Of a stretch of DNA of 64,000 nucleotides, positions 60,575 through 64,000 are shown one piece after another. The stretch's first letter is position 1; each line of letters starts with the position of its first letter. Made by a program: the position numbers and the translations under genes. Source of the stretch: Microcebus murinus (taxonomy: Eukaryota; Chordata; Mammalia; Primates; Cheirogaleidae); contig NC_134108.1 in the NCBI RefSeq assembly GCF_040939455.1, positions 6,601,501-6,665,500 of the forward strand, written 5' to 3'. The notes under the pieces were generated by a model that saw nothing but the letters and a program-made list of their open reading frames with translations, was not told the DNA's origin and did no database searches.

Positions 60575-60589
60575 CATAGACTTCACATA

Positions 60590-60770
60590 TATTAATTAAT
60601 TTTATTCTCATAACAAACTTAGCATGTAAAAGCTTTGATATTATCACTTTCCATCTTACCGATAAAGATTACTGTGATTAAGCAACTCACCTAGGATCAG
60701 AATAAGTAGCAGAGTTGAGATGTGAACCCGACCACTGCTTGCCAGAAGCCTGGCTCTGGGCTACTACCCT
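60590..60770 (-). mobile_element. MIR SINE
   Basis: The reversed MIR order is visible: 'tattctcataacaaacttag', 'tatcactttccatcttaccg', 'attaagcaactcacctagga' and 'gagatgtgaacccgacca'. Confidence 0.75.
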
Positions 60771-60864
60771 TCATCTCTTGCTGTGGTGGATTCCTCCGTC
60801 TGTCTCCAGTGCCTGGTGCACAGCCTGGTACATAGCAGACACTGCAGTCATTTATTTTTTTATT

Positions 60865-60985
60865 ATTATTTTTTAAAGACAGGGTCTCACTATGTTGCCC
60901 AGGCTGGACTCTGACTCCTGGGCTAGCTCCCAGAGTAGCTGGGGACTACAGGCTGCTACCACTGCACCAAGCTAATATTTTTGAG
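60865..60985 (-). mobile_element. Alu monomer fragment
   Basis: 'aaagacagggtctcactatg', 'ttgcccaggctggactctga' and 'cagagtagctggggactaca' match an antisense Alu-type monomer with small deletions. Confidence 0.83.
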
Positions 60986-62082
60986 ATAATGAACAAATCT
61001 TCTACCGTGTAGACCTACCTCTTGCATGCCTTTCCCCCTAGTTTTTAAGAGCTGCAGAAATACTACAAAGAACTTGGAGTAAAACTAACAGCAGTGTTTA
61101 TAAGATCAGCTACTATAGTTTTCAGGGAGTGTTGTTTTTCTTGTGGTTTAGCCAGAGATGTGAGATTGTTGGGCGGAGGAAAAGGGCCATGTGGTTAAAA
61201 TATGTGGGTGACGACGCACTACGTGTATCACATTAAACGTGGACTGTTCTCAGCAGCAGTGTTTAAGGCAGATCTCCACGCCACGGAGCTCACTGAGGAG
61301 CTTGCTCTTAAGGATACCTGTGGCGGCTGCTCTTAGTTCCCAGGCTGTGGGTGGGTGGAGTCAGACGCCTTTCTTTTGTTTTGTTGACTTTCAACAAATC
61401 CATCACTGAATTTAAAGGCAGATCATTCTCTGAAAAAGACTGTGCCAGGGCTTATCTTAGACAAACTTTGAAATGAGAGTGAGAAGGGAATTGATCCAGG
61501 AGTGGAATCTGGTCTGTTGCCCATCTCCCCGGGCTTCTCATGAGCTGTCAGTTCTCTGCGGGCAGAGGTTAACCGAGGCGGATGAAATTTTAAAGAACTT
61601 TCTGTCTCAATCAAGCACCTCCTCTTCCCAGGGTGCTGTAGCCATCAGCACACAATGGATGCCATCGTGGTACATGGCCTGGATCTTAGGTGTAAGTCAT
61701 CCTGGCTCTTTCCTCTTCTTTGCCTTCTTCTCGGCTGTGGGGAGGCCAGGGCGGAAGGAGGCTTGGCAACCCTGGGCGCCCACCTCCCCGCCCCTGGCCT
61801 CTGCTTTCCCAGCGCTCTCTTTCCACCCATTCCATCTCATAAACAGTCGCTCTTTCTAGATGCAGAATTACATCACATGACAATGATTCCTCTGTGGTTT
61901 GAAATGACCGCCTGGGTGCTCACTGATGTCACGGGTTTTCATTGCACCACTTGTAGCACAGAGCAGAGCGCCTGGCACTGAACAAGTGTGCTGTGTCTTG
62001 GAGACACACAGAAGCCAGGCGGTCAGGTTTGCCTAATCTGCTGCCTCCCGGCCAGGTCCTCCCAAGGTGACATTGCTTTAGG

Positions 62083-62310
62083 GCAAAGTTTCTCAATCTC
62101 CTCTGTCATTGTTGACATTTAGGGCCACATACCTCTTTTCGGTGGGGGCTGCCTTGTGCAGCACAGATGTTTAGCAGCATTCCTGGCCTTGTCCCTTACA
62201 TGCCAGTAGGAGTCCCCTCCCACCCCTAGTTGTGACTGTTCCAGACATTGCCAGATATGCCCCAGGAGGACAAAATCACCTGGAGTTGAGAACCCCTAGT
62301 CTAGGGAAGT
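62083..62310 (+). mobile_element. MER20-like hAT-Charlie MITE
   Basis: It is nearly full length: 'agtttctcaatctcctctgt', 'cattgttgacatttagggcc', 'gatgtttagcagcattcctg', 'ccctagttgtgactgttcca' and 'acctggagttgagaacccct'. It is a better copy than the one at 32326-32515. Confidence 0.75.
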
Positions 62311-62726
62311 GCCACACCGCCTCAATGATGTTCTGACGGGCCCCTCCCACGCCCATGTGGAACTCTCGGGAGGAACAGGTGAACACAGGTAAAGGAGGAG
62401 TTGAGAGAGTTGCTTGCTTTATAATCCTCACTCTCACCTGCTGCTTTCATTCCCCATTTCCTCGACCTTCACAATGATTGAATGCGTCCACCACCCAGGC
62501 CTCAGGAGCTTTTAATTGGCCTCCTAGACCCCACCCACCGACAGCTGTGGATACTCCAGCCTTTCCCTCCCTGTCCGCCCCTGGCCTTTCTCACTCACTG
62601 GAAAAACGGGTGAGAAGCCGCCTTCCCCACTTCCCTGAGCCGGCCGCCCTGCAGCCTCAGGTAAGGCACGGCTCCCCAGCCCTGCGGGGCCTCAGCCTTC
62701 CAGACTCGGTCTGTGGGGAGCTCAGG

Positions 62727-63240
62727 GTTCCAAATCCAGCCCCGGGTGACCCTCGGGGTTCCAAATCCAGTCCCTGGGTGACCCTCGGGGTTCCAAATCC
62801 AGTCCCTGGGTGACCCTCGGGGTTCCAAATCCAGTCCCTGGGTGACCCTCGGAGTTCCAAATCCAGTCCCTGGGTGACCTTTGGGGTTCCAAATCCAGTC
62901 CCTGGGTGACCCTCGGGGTTCCAAATCCAGTCCCTGGGTGACCCTCGGAGTTCCAAATCCAGTCCCTGGGTGACCTTTGGGGTTCCAAATCCAGTCCCTG
63001 GGTGACCCTCAGGGTTCCATATCCAGCCCCGGGCGACCCTCGGGGTTCCAAATCCAGTCCCTGGGTGACCCTCGGGGTTCCAAATCCAGTCCCTGGGTGA
63101 CCCTCGGGGTTCCAAATCCAGTCCCTGGGTGACCCTCGGGGTTCCAAATCCAGTCCCTGGGTGACCCTCAGGGTTCCATATCCAGCCCCGGGTGACCCTC
63201 GGGGTTCCATATCCTGCCTGGGGGACCCTCACGGTTCCAC
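62727..63240. repeat. 32-bp minisatellite, about 16 copies, with higher-order variants
   Basis: The tandem unit is 32 bp, read as 'gttccaaatccagtccctgg' followed by 'gtgaccctcggg'. Variant units ('cggag', 'tttgg', and 'catatccagccccggg') recur in order, and the trio cgggg/cggag/ttggg occurs twice in succession (units 4-6 and 7-9). The last units are more diverged. Because three units equal 96 bp, all frames stay open on the minus strand and produce a repetitive 242-residue frame, which I regard as an artefact. Confidence 0.96.
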
Positions 63241-64000
63241 CATCACTAAGTCCCTTCCAGGACCTCAGATTGATGGGGTTGGGGGAGTCTATTATTCCAA
63301 CTTCCCACGCAAGTCCAGAATCCTCCTCTGGCATTTTTACTGAACCCTCGTATTCCACCAACCGTCTGCCTGGCGCTGGGGGCACAAAGATGGGCCAGAT
63401 GCAGCCAGTGCCGAGGAGCCTGCTGCCTGGAGGGGAGACGGAAACCTAGCTGGATCGCACTGTCGCGGGGGGTGGGATGAGGAGCATGCGGAGCAGAGCG
63501 CCCAGGGGCACGGCAAGGGGACCGCAAGGGGACCGTGCCTGGCCTCGCCCAGGCTGGGGTTTGGGAAGTGCTTCCTGGGGGGAGTAACCCTACTTTAGGT
63601 CTGGGAGGCCGAGTACTCCTGCCAGTGTGCTCACTCCCACCAGAGGCTGGAGGTGCGAGGCCTGGCCGATGGTGTGGGGCTGGGGCGGGACATGGCGGAG
63701 CGAGCCGGCCAGGCTGGCACCTCACCCAGGAGGCGACAGCTGAGCGCCCTCGCCAGGCCTGGGTGGGGAGGTGCAGGTCTGAGAGTCCAGCAGGATTTGG
63801 CAACTGGCTTTACGGAAGGCCTCTCTGACACTCTGGGATAGTAAATTCAGGAAAAAACTATTTTTCTCTGATACTCTTCCCCAATGGGCACTTAACCGTA
63901 TTCTGCTTAGTAATGCAGTCAGTCATTTATGCACTTTAATAATCAGCATCCTTTACGCAGCCCTTCCTACCAGTTGCGTGCTTTATGTAGCACATCTCAT

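Larger units (their letters stand above)
54309..64000 (+). other. Region after the CpG island (candidate AGPAT4 intron 1)
   Basis: No coding exon is recognised. I see nothing identifiable in 54900-57830 (a short old L2-like 'caacaaatacttc' piece lies near 57575), 58120-58690, 59670-60100, 60990-62080, 62320-62720 and 63250-64000. LTRs, MIR, an Alu monomer, MER20, an inverted duplication and a minisatellite are listed separately. Short simple tracts include TG at about 55418-55436 and poly-T at 59816-59834. Confidence 0.5.

Noticed and set aside
62727..63240. CRISPR-like regular repeat spacing.
   Set aside because: Units are contiguous with no unique spacers and the genome is mammalian, so it is a minisatellite.
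62657..63385. Minus-strand 242-residue repetitive open frame.
   Set aside because: It is generated by the 32-bp minisatellite (three units = 96 bp keep the frame open). There is no domain, and similar frames exist in other phases.
54309..64000. Search for an AGPAT4 coding exon.
   Set aside because: None of the plus-strand frames resembles the AGPAT4 acyltransferase sequence, including its start or the NHxxxxD motif. The exon must lie outside the window if the synteny call is right.

Overview
This window is nuclear DNA from a strepsirrhine primate, most likely a Malagasy lemur. Two dimeric Alu elements (3309-3655 and 17249-17570) carry a middle A-rich linker ending in a 'ggccaacta'-type stretch, which I associate with lemur Alus. 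A CpG-rich, TTAA-flanked piggyBac-type MITE (4605-4998) fits the recent piggyBac activity reported for the mouse lemur lineage. The species assignment is an inference; the primate assignment is firm.

The only certain gene is PRKN (parkin), on the + strand. The window starts inside the intron before the penultimate exon. Exon 11 (9196-9313) and the terminal exon 12 (coding part 19167-19279) encode residues 390-465: the end of the repressor/tether region and the complete RING2 (Rcat) catalytic domain. Exon lengths, splice phase and all eight zinc ligands match human parkin. The 3' UTR probably runs to about 21715, just after an AATAAA at 21695, and contains a large CTTT/CT tract.

From about 21.7 to 53.5 kb I see no recognisable protein-coding gene. 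This stretch holds unique sequence mixed with interspersed repeats (Alu, MIR, L2, old L1, MaLR LTRs, hAT MITEs), one GC-rich stretch with good splice sites (26248-26425), and a triple CRE-like octamer (38681-38704).

A strong CpG island at about 53.47-54.78 kb marks a promoter. Synteny (the next gene after the PRKN 3' end in primates is AGPAT4, in the same orientation) and a good donor at 54308/54309 suggest the non-coding first exon of AGPAT4. No AGPAT4 coding exon is present, so the last 9.7 kb would be its first intron. That part holds two solo retroviral LTRs with intact target-site duplications (58693-59308 and 60110-60574), an inverted duplication flanking the first LTR, and a 32-bp minisatellite of about 16 copies (62727-63240).

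I did not find a new multi-gene system. The most notable items are the piggyBac MITE, the solo LTR at 60110, the inverted duplication, the ordered minisatellite, the 3' UTR microsatellite in PRKN, and the candidate AGPAT4 promoter. Family names for old repeats come from memory of consensus sequences and were not checked by a search.
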